From: Bacteroidales bacterium
GTDB lineage: Bacteria > Bacteroidota > Bacteroidia > Bacteroidales > UBA932
NCBI GenBank assembly: GCA_020026355.1
Contig: JAHHQP010000004.1
Span: 1-64,000, forward strand
Direction: 5' to 3'
DNA length: 64,000 nt
Notes under the pieces: generated by a model
The model's input: only the letters and a program-made list of their open reading frames with translations
Told to the model about the DNA's origin: nothing
Database searches by the model: none
Position numbers and translations under genes: made by a program
In this document: positions 43,601-49,978 of the stretch, piece by piece
How the letters are laid out: each line of letters opens with the position of its first letter
How positions within the stretch are numbered: the first letter of the stretch is position 1

Positions 43601-44194
43601 TCCGATATCGGAGATCGGCCGGATGGAATAGTGCCGGGAAATGCCCAGGTTCGGATTGATGCCGTTGCCAGACTTGTTATTGACCAGGTCGTTCTTGATT
43701 TCCAGACCGGCGATGATCTTGATGTGCTCGATCGGTTCTTCCACCATTTTGGCCACATACCATTTCGTGCCGAGGTTGATGTACTGCAGTTTTTCCCGGA
43801 TCTTGGCCAACGGGGAAGTGATGCGGTCGGACATGGTGCAGATCCGTTGATAGACGACCTTGGACGTGATGTCGTCGTTCAGGATCGGAAACTGGTTTCT
43901 CCAGGCCTGCAAGGTATCATTGACATAGCGATAGATGACCATGTCTTCCGGGAACGTGTTGTAATCCAATGCTTTGGATGTGTCGGAAAGCAGAGCTGAA
44001 CTGATGTAGCCATCCATGTCTTCCAAGCGTTCCTCAATCCGTTTTTCTGTCTTTCTGGCGATCTGGGCCGTGTCGGCTGCTTCGAAGTTCTGCAGCAGAG
44101 AAAGGGCGAGCAGGAGAATCGCCGCGATGAAGAGCAGCAGATTTCCCTTATTCCTGATGAATGTTCTGTTTTCCATATCCCTTCTTTCTTCCAA
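40607..44194 (-). CDS. large NtrY-like membrane histidine kinase
   Basis: 1195 residues, much larger than NtrY (about 770). Layout: TM1 near residues 18-37, a 190-residue extracytoplasmic domain, a block of about six helices (230-430), a second soluble domain of about 200 residues, two more helices near 680-750, a third soluble sensor segment, a last helix, HAMP, then HisKA with phospho-acceptor His973 in ARQIAHEIKNPL. The catalytic domain has the N box NLMTNAIQAI, VEDNGPGV and GTGLGLAI. The HEIKNPLTPIQ form is typical of NtrY kinases. Probable partner of the convergent NtrC-like regulator. Starts 5 nt after rlmH; an alternative ATG lies 6 codons in. Confidence 0.88.
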   Translation of the reverse strand: MEERRDMENRTFIRNKGNLLLFIAAILLLALSLLQNFEAADTAQIARKTEKRIEERLEDMDGYISSALLSDTSKALDYNTFPEDMVIYRYVNDTLQAWRNQFPILNDDITSKVVYQRICTMSDRITSPLAKIREKLQYINLGTKWYVAKMVEEPIEHIKIIAGLEIKNDLVNNKSGNGINPNLGISRHYSIRPISDIGGSVVRSGDIPLFKISLEENLTDFLKTNSILRWISLFLIMVSGIIFLKGHRNWRAWITVTTVNSLFILLTYFWGMGQQGSNAFFSPAIYADGPVLYSFGAIFLLNLLVFNFIFCTYIIQKALYLDIRRSKDPRRGFIIQGAVTVVALILTLLYINWGFRSINLNSNISLSFYRWNENAFYSVLVYISYLSLLCAVMMELKCLKPSIQLLTGKNFNPTGKIPILLLVLLSTIYFSMTFLNLGFTKEMDRCRVWSNKMTLSRDLELEFNIRSVEDHIANDKVMATLSRNVNENQMTNRIIEYYLHGQYQKYYISVYLVNDRDKVGREKIRKIISEGERISNDSRFFSMDDKKGFISYAGIFTYRGKNLKKIYMILSLESRESRGDRGYYSLLRKYYGDKGVNLPQFYSYAKYINGRLSNFKGRYPYPTRLAQKDLEEMDENNFSFIRKNKYTHFVNRTSEDEIILISRQSGNMITFFTSISYLFLIEWLVLHLFFVRKKIHKTFKKNYYRSRISTILFMTSIFILVGITTVSLLFVFQRNEVNLKNIMSSRISMLQSHVESKLKDVDDYHELIQDKNCMVAIQEIGDITLSDLTLFTPRGKVLLSTTPEVFESMIVGSRINAVAYHNIVDLKQRFYVHDEQFEGRYYYSMYAPIMNEKGEMIAILSAPYTEENFNFKMETVMHTALVINLFIILLISSMFFSTHEVDEMFKPLLEMGKKMSKADLNNLEYIEYNREDEISKIVEEYNRMVKALQESKVILAKAERNKAWSEMARQIAHEIKNPLTPIQLELQMLIRKKKNNDPVWIERFDKACDVILEHIKILTDTANLFSSVAKIYDDEPQKIDLDALVKKHISIYENKENIKVSYMGMPDCFIMAPRSQIIRVVVNLMTNAIQAIENMQAEQIAAGEKPTDGAVVICLRRSTKDGCFDLVVEDNGPGVKDENLDKLFLPNFTTKNSGTGLGLAICRNIIEECRGEINYKKSFVLKGASFTVTLPRYED

Positions 44195-44199
44195 AGGTT

Positions 44200-44673
44200 C
44201 TATTCATGGTGATAGGGCTCACCTCTCATGATGGTGAAGGCTCTGTAAAGCTGTTCCACGAAGATGGTGCGGACCATCTGGTGTGAAAAGGTCATCTGCG
44301 AAAGTGAAATCTTCGAGTTCGCCCGATGGTAGACTTCATCGGAGAAACCGTAGGCTCCTCCGATGACGAAGGTGATGTCTCTTCCTTCCGTGGAGATCTT
44401 CTTTTCCAGCACTTCCGCCCATTTCATGGAGGTGTATTCTTTCCCGTGTTCGTCCAGCAGGATGACGTCATCATTGGGACGGATCTGTTTCAGGATGAGT
44501 TCTCCCTCCCGGGTCTTGATCTGCTCCTTGCTCAGGGAGGAGACGTTCTTCAGTTCCGGGATCTCGTTCATGACGAAGGGAAAATAGTGCTTGAGCCGGG
44601 AGATATAGGTCTGTAGACCTTCCTTCACCCAGGCGACATCGGTTTTTCCAACAGTTAGCAGTGTGATTTTCAT
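44200..44673 (-). CDS. rlmH: 23S rRNA (pseudouridine1915-N3)-methyltransferase
   Basis: 157 residues, SPOUT-class RlmH that methylates pseudouridine 1915 in 23S rRNA helix 69. The knotted C-terminal half has FVIGGAYGFSDEV and SLSQMTFSHQMVR, both hallmarks. Upstream of and co-directional with the large histidine kinase gene (5-nt gap). Its -7 box lies only 4 nt from the start codon. Confidence 0.95.
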   Translation of the reverse strand: MKITLLTVGKTDVAWVKEGLQTYISRLKHYFPFVMNEIPELKNVSSLSKEQIKTREGELILKQIRPNDDVILLDEHGKEYTSMKWAEVLEKKISTEGRDITFVIGGAYGFSDEVYHRANSKISLSQMTFSHQMVRTIFVEQLYRAFTIMRGEPYHHE

Positions 44674-44677
44674 ATCA

Positions 44678-44685
44678 CAAATATA
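44678..44685 (-). promoter_or_regulatory. -7 box almost touching the rlmH start codon
   Basis: TATATTTG on the minus strand, exact consensus. Transcription would start at or within a few nt of the ATG, implying a leaderless or nearly leaderless mRNA. Confidence 0.5.
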
Positions 44686-44719
44686 TAAATCTGTTTTGAC
44701 TTACGGTGTATTTTTCTTG

Positions 44720-44735
44720 TGGCTTGGAATTTGTA
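44720..44735 (+). promoter_or_regulatory. weak sigma-54-like element before DUF4783 gene
   Basis: TGGCTTGGAATTTGTA matches TGGCACGN4TTGCW at TGGC, G7, TTG and the last A with correct spacing, but the essential -12 GC is GT. Predicted start about 20 nt before the ATG at 44767. Suggestive only. Confidence 0.25.
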
Positions 44736-44766
44736 TGGTAGTTCTGTGCCAATTTTTAATGTGAAT

Positions 44767-45183
44767 ATGTACAAAAGGACTTTAATTCTTCTTTTACTTT
44801 CTTTCTGCTTTGCCGGAAGTCTGAAGGCACAGCAGGTATGCGAAGACATCTTGCCTCCTGTGGAACGTTACATTTCCAGTGGCGATGTGGAGAATTTGTC
44901 CCGTTGGTTCGATGAGGCATTGGAGATCACGATCTTCTCTCGCTGCAACGAATCCAGCAGCAGACAGGCCAGGCAGATCCTGCAGGCTTTCTTCGACAGC
45001 TATACGCCGACTTCCTTCAAGATTTCGCATGTCGTGGAGAAACCGAATCTGGAGTATGCGCTTGGTGGGCTGCAGGCCGGTGGAGAGAACTTCATCGTGA
45101 CGATCTTCATTTCCAAGAAGGAGAACGGTTGTCTCATCCAGCAGATGAAAATCGATAAAAGAAAAAGCCGTCGTCGTCGCTGA
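44767..45183 (+). CDS. DUF4783 exported protein
   Basis: 138 residues from MYKRTLILLL, which supplies a signal peptide (hydrophobic LILLLLSFCFAG, cleavage near LKAQQ); the frame is open 16 codons upstream without a signal-like start. The mature part matches the DUF4783 family, an NTF2-like fold seen in Bacteroidota (VERYISSGDVENLSRWF). The end is very basic (KRKSRRRR). Function unknown. A stand-alone gene between rlmH and the candidate small RNA, with a weak sigma-54-like site upstream. Confidence 0.8.
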   Translation: MYKRTLILLLLSFCFAGSLKAQQVCEDILPPVERYISSGDVENLSRWFDEALEITIFSRCNESSSRQARQILQAFFDSYTPTSFKISHVVEKPNLEYALGGLQAGGENFIVTIFISKKENGCLIQQMKIDKRKSRRRR

Positions 45184-45191
45184 TGAAAGTT

Positions 45192-45207
45192 TGGCACAGG
45201 CTTTGCA
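45192..45207 (+). promoter_or_regulatory. near-consensus sigma-54 (-24/-12) promoter
   Basis: TGGCACAGGCTTTGCA matches TGGCACG-N4-TTGCW at every conserved position but one (position 7 A for G), with GG at -24 and GC at -12 correctly spaced. It is intergenic, pointing away from the DUF4783 gene towards a terminator. Predicted transcription start near 45218. Confidence 0.65.
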
Positions 45208-45217
45208 AATGATAAAG

Positions 45218-45298
45218 ACGGTTAGTTTAGTTGATAATAATAGGGTTATTTCAAAACGAAGGAGGATGCGCATCAGCTGTGCATCCTCCTTCTCTTTT
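45218..45298 (+). ncRNA. candidate sigma-54-dependent small RNA
   Basis: Predicted transcript of about 80 nt between the sigma-54 promoter and the end of the strong terminator hairpin. It has an AU-rich single-stranded 5' part of about 40 nt and a 15-bp terminal stem, the usual shape of a trans-acting small RNA. No open reading frame of note. An overlapping weak housekeeping promoter (TTTG 45202-45205, TAGTTTAG 45223-45230, 17-bp spacing) could also drive a shorter form. The rival view is that this is only the 3' end of the DUF4783 transcript. Confidence 0.4.
45258..45298. terminator. bidirectional terminator, small RNA or DUF4783 / der
   Basis: 15-bp stem with one G-U pair (45258-45272 with 45278-45292), loop TCAGC, T-rich tail TCTTTT on the plus strand and TTTTGAAA on the minus strand. 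Lies between convergent transcripts. Confidence 0.9.
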
Positions 45299-45309
45299 CG
45301 TTTCAGACC

Positions 45310-46620
45310 TTATTTCTGTCTCAGGTAGATCTGTACCGGACAACCAAGGAAGTCGAACTTGCTCCGGAGCTTGTTCTCCAGGAAACGTTTGTACGGATCC
45401 TTCACGTATTGCGGAAGGTTACAGAAAAACGCGAAAGACGGACTTCTGGTCGGCAGCTGCGTGATGTATTTGATCTTCACATATTTGCCCTTCCATGCCG
45501 GCGGTGGATAATTCTCGATTTCAGGAAGCATCTCCTCATTGAGCTTGGAGGTGGAAATCTTTCTGGAGTAGTTGTCGTAGACACGGGCGGCAGCATCCAG
45601 TACATCCATGATTCTCTGCTTGTTGAGGACGGAGGTGAAGATGATCGGCAGGTCATTGTTCGGCGCGAGCCTTTCCTTGATGGCCTGGGTATATTCTTTC
45701 ATGGTGTTGCTGGTCTTCTCGACCGTATCCCATTTGTTCACGACGACGACGCAGGCTTTCCTGTTCTTCTGAATCAGGTTGAAGATGCTCATGTCCTGTG
45801 CTTCGATACCGGTCTGTGCATCGATCATGAGGATGCAGACATCGGAATGTTCGATGGCACGGATGGAACGCATGACGGAGTAGAATTCCAGATCTTCATG
45901 GACCTTGGTCTTCTTCCTCATACCTGCGGTATCCACCAGCATGAACTCGTGTCCGAACTTGTTGTAGAGGGTCGCGATCGAATCTCTGGTCGTTCCTGCG
46001 ATCGGAGTGACGATGTTACGGTCTTTGCCGAGCAGGGCGTTGGTCAGAGAGGATTTGCCGACATTCGGCTTTCCGACGATCGTGAAGTGCGGCAGTTCCG
46101 GATGTTCGTCATCCGCCGCACCGTTCCGGGCAGGAAGCAACCTGACGATTTCGTCGAGCAGGTCACCGGTACCGCCTCCATTGGCTGCGGAGATGTTCCA
46201 GATTTCACCCAGTCCGAGGGAATAGAACTGATATGAGTCGTAGATTTTGTCTCCGGTATCGATCTTGTTGACGGCCAGAATTACCGGTTTCTTGCTTTTG
46301 CGCAGAATGCCGGCAATCTCTTCATCGTAATCGGTGATGCCGGTAGCGGCCTCTACCATGAACAGCACGAGGTCTGCTTCTTCGATGGCCAGGACAACCT
46401 GTTTCCTGATCTCCTCTTCGAAAATATCATCGGAGTTGGAGGTGTATCCTCCAGTATCCACGACGGAAAATTCAGTTCCGCACCACTCACATCTGCCATA
46501 GTGCCTGTCACGGGTCACACCGGCAGTTTCGTCAACGATAGCTTGTCTCATGCCGACAAGCCTGTTGAACAAGGTAGATTTTCCTACATTAGGTCTACCG
46601 ACAATTGCTACTAGACTCAT
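45310..46620 (-). CDS. der: ribosome biogenesis GTPase Der
   Basis: 436 residues, EngA/Der with two tandem GTPase domains (GRPNVGKSTLFNRL at residue 8; GKPNVGKSSLTNAL near 182), each with DTGG/DTAGMR and NKID/NKWD motifs, and a C-terminal KH-like domain. Needed for 50S assembly. Last gene of the engB-prs-small protein-der run, so two ribosome-assembly GTPases flank prs. Confidence 0.96.
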   Translation of the reverse strand: MSLVAIVGRPNVGKSTLFNRLVGMRQAIVDETAGVTRDRHYGRCEWCGTEFSVVDTGGYTSNSDDIFEEEIRKQVVLAIEEADLVLFMVEAATGITDYDEEIAGILRKSKKPVILAVNKIDTGDKIYDSYQFYSLGLGEIWNISAANGGGTGDLLDEIVRLLPARNGAADDEHPELPHFTIVGKPNVGKSSLTNALLGKDRNIVTPIAGTTRDSIATLYNKFGHEFMLVDTAGMRKKTKVHEDLEFYSVMRSIRAIEHSDVCILMIDAQTGIEAQDMSIFNLIQKNRKACVVVVNKWDTVEKTSNTMKEYTQAIKERLAPNNDLPIIFTSVLNKQRIMDVLDAAARVYDNYSRKISTSKLNEEMLPEIENYPPPAWKGKYVKIKYITQLPTRSPSFAFFCNLPQYVKDPYKRFLENKLRSKFDFLGCPVQIYLRQK

Positions 46621-46630
46621 AAAAATTCAA

Positions 46631-46873
46631 TTATTTGCATTGGCCGCAGGCGCTGCAATCCATATCGTCGCAGTCTTCGCGCGGCTTCTTGTTGTTAGTG
46701 CCCCACATCCTGAGTTCGTCATCCTTGGCACATTTGATTCCTCGCTTGCGCATCTCGCGGTTGCTGCCGACATCGGTTTCAGGAAATTTTCCGTTCTTCC
46801 TGAAGATGATGTTGAAGCATAGACCGAAGACGCACAGGCCTATGAGGATGATGGCTGCCAGCAGAATCTTCAT
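46631..46873 (-). CDS. small Cys-rich membrane protein
   Basis: 80 residues: one N-terminal membrane helix (LLAAIILIGLCVFGLCFNII), a short loop FRKNGKFPETDVGSN, then EMRKRGIKCAK and a tail CDDMDCSACGQC with four closely spaced cysteines. Similar short membrane proteins with KxGKFP and a cysteine tail are widespread in Bacteroidota, usually annotated as membrane or secreted protein with no known role. The cysteine cluster could bind metal or an Fe-S cluster; that is inference. It sits 1 nt after prs and 10 nt before der. Confidence 0.75.
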   Translation of the reverse strand: MKILLAAIILIGLCVFGLCFNIIFRKNGKFPETDVGSNREMRKRGIKCAKDDELRMWGTNNKKPREDCDDMDCSACGQCK

Positions 46874-46874
46874 G

Positions 46875-47807
46875 TCAGTTGATGAAATCCGGGCTGATCG
46901 GTTCGTAATTGTATACTTTGTTGATGATGTTGGCGAAGATGCCCGTCATCGAAAGTACAGTGATCTTGCTCTTGTCCTTTGCCGGATCCGGATCCAACGG
47001 AATGGTGTCGGAAACGATCACCTCCTGGAGTGCGGAATCTGCGATCTTCTCGTAGGCCGCTCCGGAGAATACGGCGTGGGTAGCGCAGGCTCTTACACTG
47101 AGTGCGCCCATTTCCATCAGGACATTGGCTGCTTTCGTCAAGGTACCTGCGGTATCGATCATGTCATCCACGATGATCACGTTCTTGCCTTTCACATCGC
47201 CGATCGCGGTGATGGAGCCTACGACATTGGCTCTCTCCCTGGATTTGTGGCAGATGATGACCGGGCACTCGAGGTATCTCGCATATGCGTTCGCTCTTTT
47301 GGCACCGCCCATATCAGGAGCGGCGATAGCCAGGTTCTCGATGTTCAGATCCCTCAGGTAAGGGAGAAAGATCGAACTGGCGTAGATATGGTCGACAGGG
47401 AAATCGAAGAATCCCTGAATCTGGTCTGCATGGAGGTCACAGGTCATGACTCTGTCGCAACCTGCGGCGTGGAGGATATTGGCGACGAGTTTCGCTCCGA
47501 TGGAGACTCTCGGCTTGTCCTTGCGGTCCTGCCTTGCCCAACCGAAATAAGGCATGACGGCGATGACCTTGTGTGCTGATGCCCTCTTGGCGGCATCGAT
47601 CATAAGAAGAAGTTCAAAGAGGTTGTCAACAGGCGGGTAGGTTGACTGGACGATAAACACGGTAGCTCCTCTGACGCTTTCATTGAAGGAAGGCTGAAAC
47701 TCTCCGTCACTGAAAGTGAGGACATCAGACAGGCCGAGCTCGATGTTGAGCGCTTTGGCCACTTTGATCGCAAAGTCTTTGGAGGCTCTGCAAGTAAACA
47801 ATTTCAT
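46875..47807 (-). CDS. prs: ribose-phosphate pyrophosphokinase
   Basis: About 310 residues, making PRPP from ribose 5-phosphate and ATP for nucleotide, histidine and NAD synthesis. PRPP-binding motif VIIVDDMIDTAGTL, flexible loop MPYFGWARQDRKDKPR and DLHADQIQGFFD are intact. Start taken at MKLFTCRAS, the usual N-terminus; an in-frame ATG 6 codons upstream is an alternative. Between engB and the small Cys-rich protein gene. Confidence 0.95.
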   Translation of the reverse strand: MKLFTCRASKDFAIKVAKALNIELGLSDVLTFSDGEFQPSFNESVRGATVFIVQSTYPPVDNLFELLLMIDAAKRASAHKVIAVMPYFGWARQDRKDKPRVSIGAKLVANILHAAGCDRVMTCDLHADQIQGFFDFPVDHIYASSIFLPYLRDLNIENLAIAAPDMGGAKRANAYARYLECPVIICHKSRERANVVGSITAIGDVKGKNVIIVDDMIDTAGTLTKAANVLMEMGALSVRACATHAVFSGAAYEKIADSALQEVIVSDTIPLDPDPAKDKSKITVLSMTGIFANIINKVYNYEPISPDFIN

Positions 47808-47837
47808 TTTGTGTTCGTTGTGCATCTTATGAGGGGT

Positions 47838-48458
47838 TTATGATTCTTCTTGTGATTCTTCCTGAATTTTCTCCAGCACGTCTCCGATATAGTCAAGGAT
47901 TTCTTCTTTGCCCATACGGTTCTCTGATGAACTTACGAAGTAAGGAGGCATTTCTTCCCATTTCTCGAGGATCTGCGCACAGTTCCGCTCGATCTGTTTC
48001 TGAAGCGCGGTCTTGCTGAGCTTGTCGCCTTTCGTGAAGATGATGGCGAAAGGAATCCGGCTTTCTCCCAGTTCGATGAGGAAATCCATGTCGATGGCGC
48101 CGATGTCGTGCCTGGAATCGATCAGGACGAAAAGCATGACCAGCTCTTCTGAAAGGTTGATGTAGGTCCTGATGATCTGCTCTATCTTCTTCTTTCCGGT
48201 CTGGGAGAGTTTGGCATATCCGTAGCCGGGAAGGTCGACGAGATACCATTGCCGGTTCATGAGGAAATGGTTGACCAGTCTGGTCTTGCCCGGTTTGCTG
48301 GAAGTCATGGCCAGTTTCTTCTGGTCGGCCAGCATGTTGATTAGGGACGATTTGCCGACATTGGATCTTCCAATGAACGCGAATTCTGGAAATTTCTGTT
48401 TAGGTTTTTCGGAAATCCGTGTGCTGCTGCCAGCGAATAATGCTTCGGTGATCTTCAT
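47838..48458 (-). CDS. engB: ribosome biogenesis GTP-binding protein EngB
   Basis: About 206 residues, YihA/YsxC/EngB TrmE-Era-type GTPase of 50S assembly. G1 GRSNVGKSSLIN, G3 DLPGYGYAK, G4 TKGDKLSK. The start MKITEALF is chosen because the -7 box at 48486-48493 overlaps the further upstream ATG at 48488. The C-terminus is Glu/Ser-rich. First gene of the unit ending with der. Confidence 0.94.
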   Translation of the reverse strand: MKITEALFAGSSTRISEKPKQKFPEFAFIGRSNVGKSSLINMLADQKKLAMTSSKPGKTRLVNHFLMNRQWYLVDLPGYGYAKLSQTGKKKIEQIIRTYINLSEELVMLFVLIDSRHDIGAIDMDFLIELGESRIPFAIIFTKGDKLSKTALQKQIERNCAQILEKWEEMPPYFVSSSENRMGKEEILDYIGDVLEKIQEESQEES

Positions 48459-48485
48459 AAATAAATCGGTCTCTGAAATCACCGG

Positions 48486-48493
48486 CAAAGATA
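48486..48493 (-). promoter_or_regulatory. -7 box for engB-prs-der operon
   Basis: TATCTTTG on the minus strand, exact consensus; it decides the engB start codon. Confidence 0.6.
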
Positions 48494-48544
48494 TAAAATA
48501 TTTCTATTTATAAGAATATCTGCAGGCAGTATGAGAAATTTTGT

Positions 48545-48552
48545 TAAATTTG
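48545..48552 (+). promoter_or_regulatory. -7 box for xseA-xseB and the glycogen locus
   Basis: TAAATTTG, exact consensus, 19 bp upstream of the xseA start; leader of about 15 nt. Divergent from the engB box. Confidence 0.6.
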
Positions 48553-48571
48553 TAAAGGATGTGAAAAAGTT

Positions 48572-49756
48572 ATGAACAGGACATCTGAAAATTATTTGGA
48601 TCTATATGATTTCCAGTGCAGGATGAAGTCGGGGGTAGAATCTCTCTTCCCGGCACGTTTGTGGGTGAAGGCAGAAATCAGTTCGATCAAGACCCGCAGA
48701 CATTGTTATCTGGAATTGTCTCAGAGCGGCCCGGAAGGTATCGTCGCGAAAGTGTCGGCCGCTATCTGGGAAAGTCGTTTCCGTTTCCTTGCTCCATTTT
48801 TCGAATCCGTGACCGGTTCGCCCCTTCAGGTGGGAATGACCGTTCTGGTGCAGGTGCAGGTCAGCTATAGTCCGATCTATGGCTTCACGCTGGTGATCGA
48901 TGACATTGACCCGGACTTTTCGCTCGGGGAGCAGGAGAGACAGCGGCAGATGACCATCGCCCGTCTTCAGAAAGAAGGGATCATTGACCTGCAGAAAAGC
49001 CTGGAGCTGCCTTTGCTGCCTCTGCGCTTTGCGGTGATCTCGGCAGAAGATGCGGCCGGTTACCGCGATTTCGTCAAACATCTCGAAGAAAATATCTATG
49101 GTTTCCATTTCGACTATGAGCTTTATCCGGCTCTGATGCAGGGGGCCCAGTGTCCGGCGTCCATCGTGGCGGCATTGGATGAGGTGGCGTCCTCCGGAAA
49201 GCTGTATGATGCGGTGCTGATTCTCAGGGGTGGCGGCTCGCGGATCGATCTGGCCTGTTATGACGATTACACGCTCTGCTGTGCCATTGCCCAGTATCCT
49301 CTGCCGGTGCTGACGGCGGTCGGGCATGATCAGGATTTCCATATCGCGGACATGGTGGCCCATGATTATCTGAAGACACCGACGGCTCTTGCTGATGAGC
49401 TGGTGTCCATCTATGCCGGGGAGGATGAACGTATCAGTACGCTCTGGTCCCGGATCATGTCGGTCGGTGTAAAGAGAGTCATGGATGCGGATGCTTCGCT
49501 TCGGCTGCTGCAGAACAGGCTGAGGAATGCTTTTCTGTATAAGATCAGGGCAAAGGAAGCGGCAGTGGATCTGCTGGAGGCCCGAATCAAGGGAGCTGAT
49601 CCGCGGAATGTCCTCAAGAGGGGGTATGTTCTGGCGCTGGACGGAAAGGGTGTGGTCTTGAAGAATGCGGCTGGATTCCGGCAAGGAGATCAGGTGGGCC
49701 TGATGTTCCATGACGGTCGTGTGGATTGCCGGGTAGAGAATGTGAAACAGAATTAA
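48572..49756 (+). CDS. xseA: exodeoxyribonuclease VII large subunit
   Basis: 394 residues, catalytic subunit of ExoVII, which degrades single-stranded DNA. N-terminal OB fold (LWVKAEISSIKTRRHCYLEL), central catalytic domain with ILRGGGSRIDLACYDD, TAVGHDQDFHIADMVA and TPTALAD. Shorter than E. coli XseA (456), mainly in the helical region. Directly followed by xseB and then by glgB. Confidence 0.95.
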   Translation: MNRTSENYLDLYDFQCRMKSGVESLFPARLWVKAEISSIKTRRHCYLELSQSGPEGIVAKVSAAIWESRFRFLAPFFESVTGSPLQVGMTVLVQVQVSYSPIYGFTLVIDDIDPDFSLGEQERQRQMTIARLQKEGIIDLQKSLELPLLPLRFAVISAEDAAGYRDFVKHLEENIYGFHFDYELYPALMQGAQCPASIVAALDEVASSGKLYDAVLILRGGGSRIDLACYDDYTLCCAIAQYPLPVLTAVGHDQDFHIADMVAHDYLKTPTALADELVSIYAGEDERISTLWSRIMSVGVKRVMDADASLRLLQNRLRNAFLYKIRAKEAAVDLLEARIKGADPRNVLKRGYVLALDGKGVVLKNAAGFRQGDQVGLMFHDGRVDCRVENVKQN

Positions 49757-49768
49757 TGACAGGAAGAT

Positions 49769-49963
49769 ATGGCAGAAAAGGAAGAATTTGACTATCAGCA
49801 GGCGATGAAGAGCTTGGAGGAGATTGCTGCGAAGGTGGAAGATCCTTCTACGAGCATCGATGAAATCGAGAAATACGTCGCCCGATCTGAAAAGCTGGTG
49901 AAGGATTGCAGGGCTTATCTCCGGGGAACCCGGGAAAAACTGGAATCATTGGAAAATATCTGA
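49769..49963 (+). CDS. xseB: exodeoxyribonuclease VII small subunit
   Basis: 64 residues, two-helix XseB with the family pattern FDYQQAMKSLEEIAAKVED and C-terminal CRAYLRGTREKLE. Pairs with XseA along its extended helices. 12 nt after xseA and 15 nt before glgB. Confidence 0.93.
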   Translation: MAEKEEFDYQQAMKSLEEIAAKVEDPSTSIDEIEKYVARSEKLVKDCRAYLRGTREKLESLENI

Positions 49964-49978
49964 TCGCGCAATAGAGAT

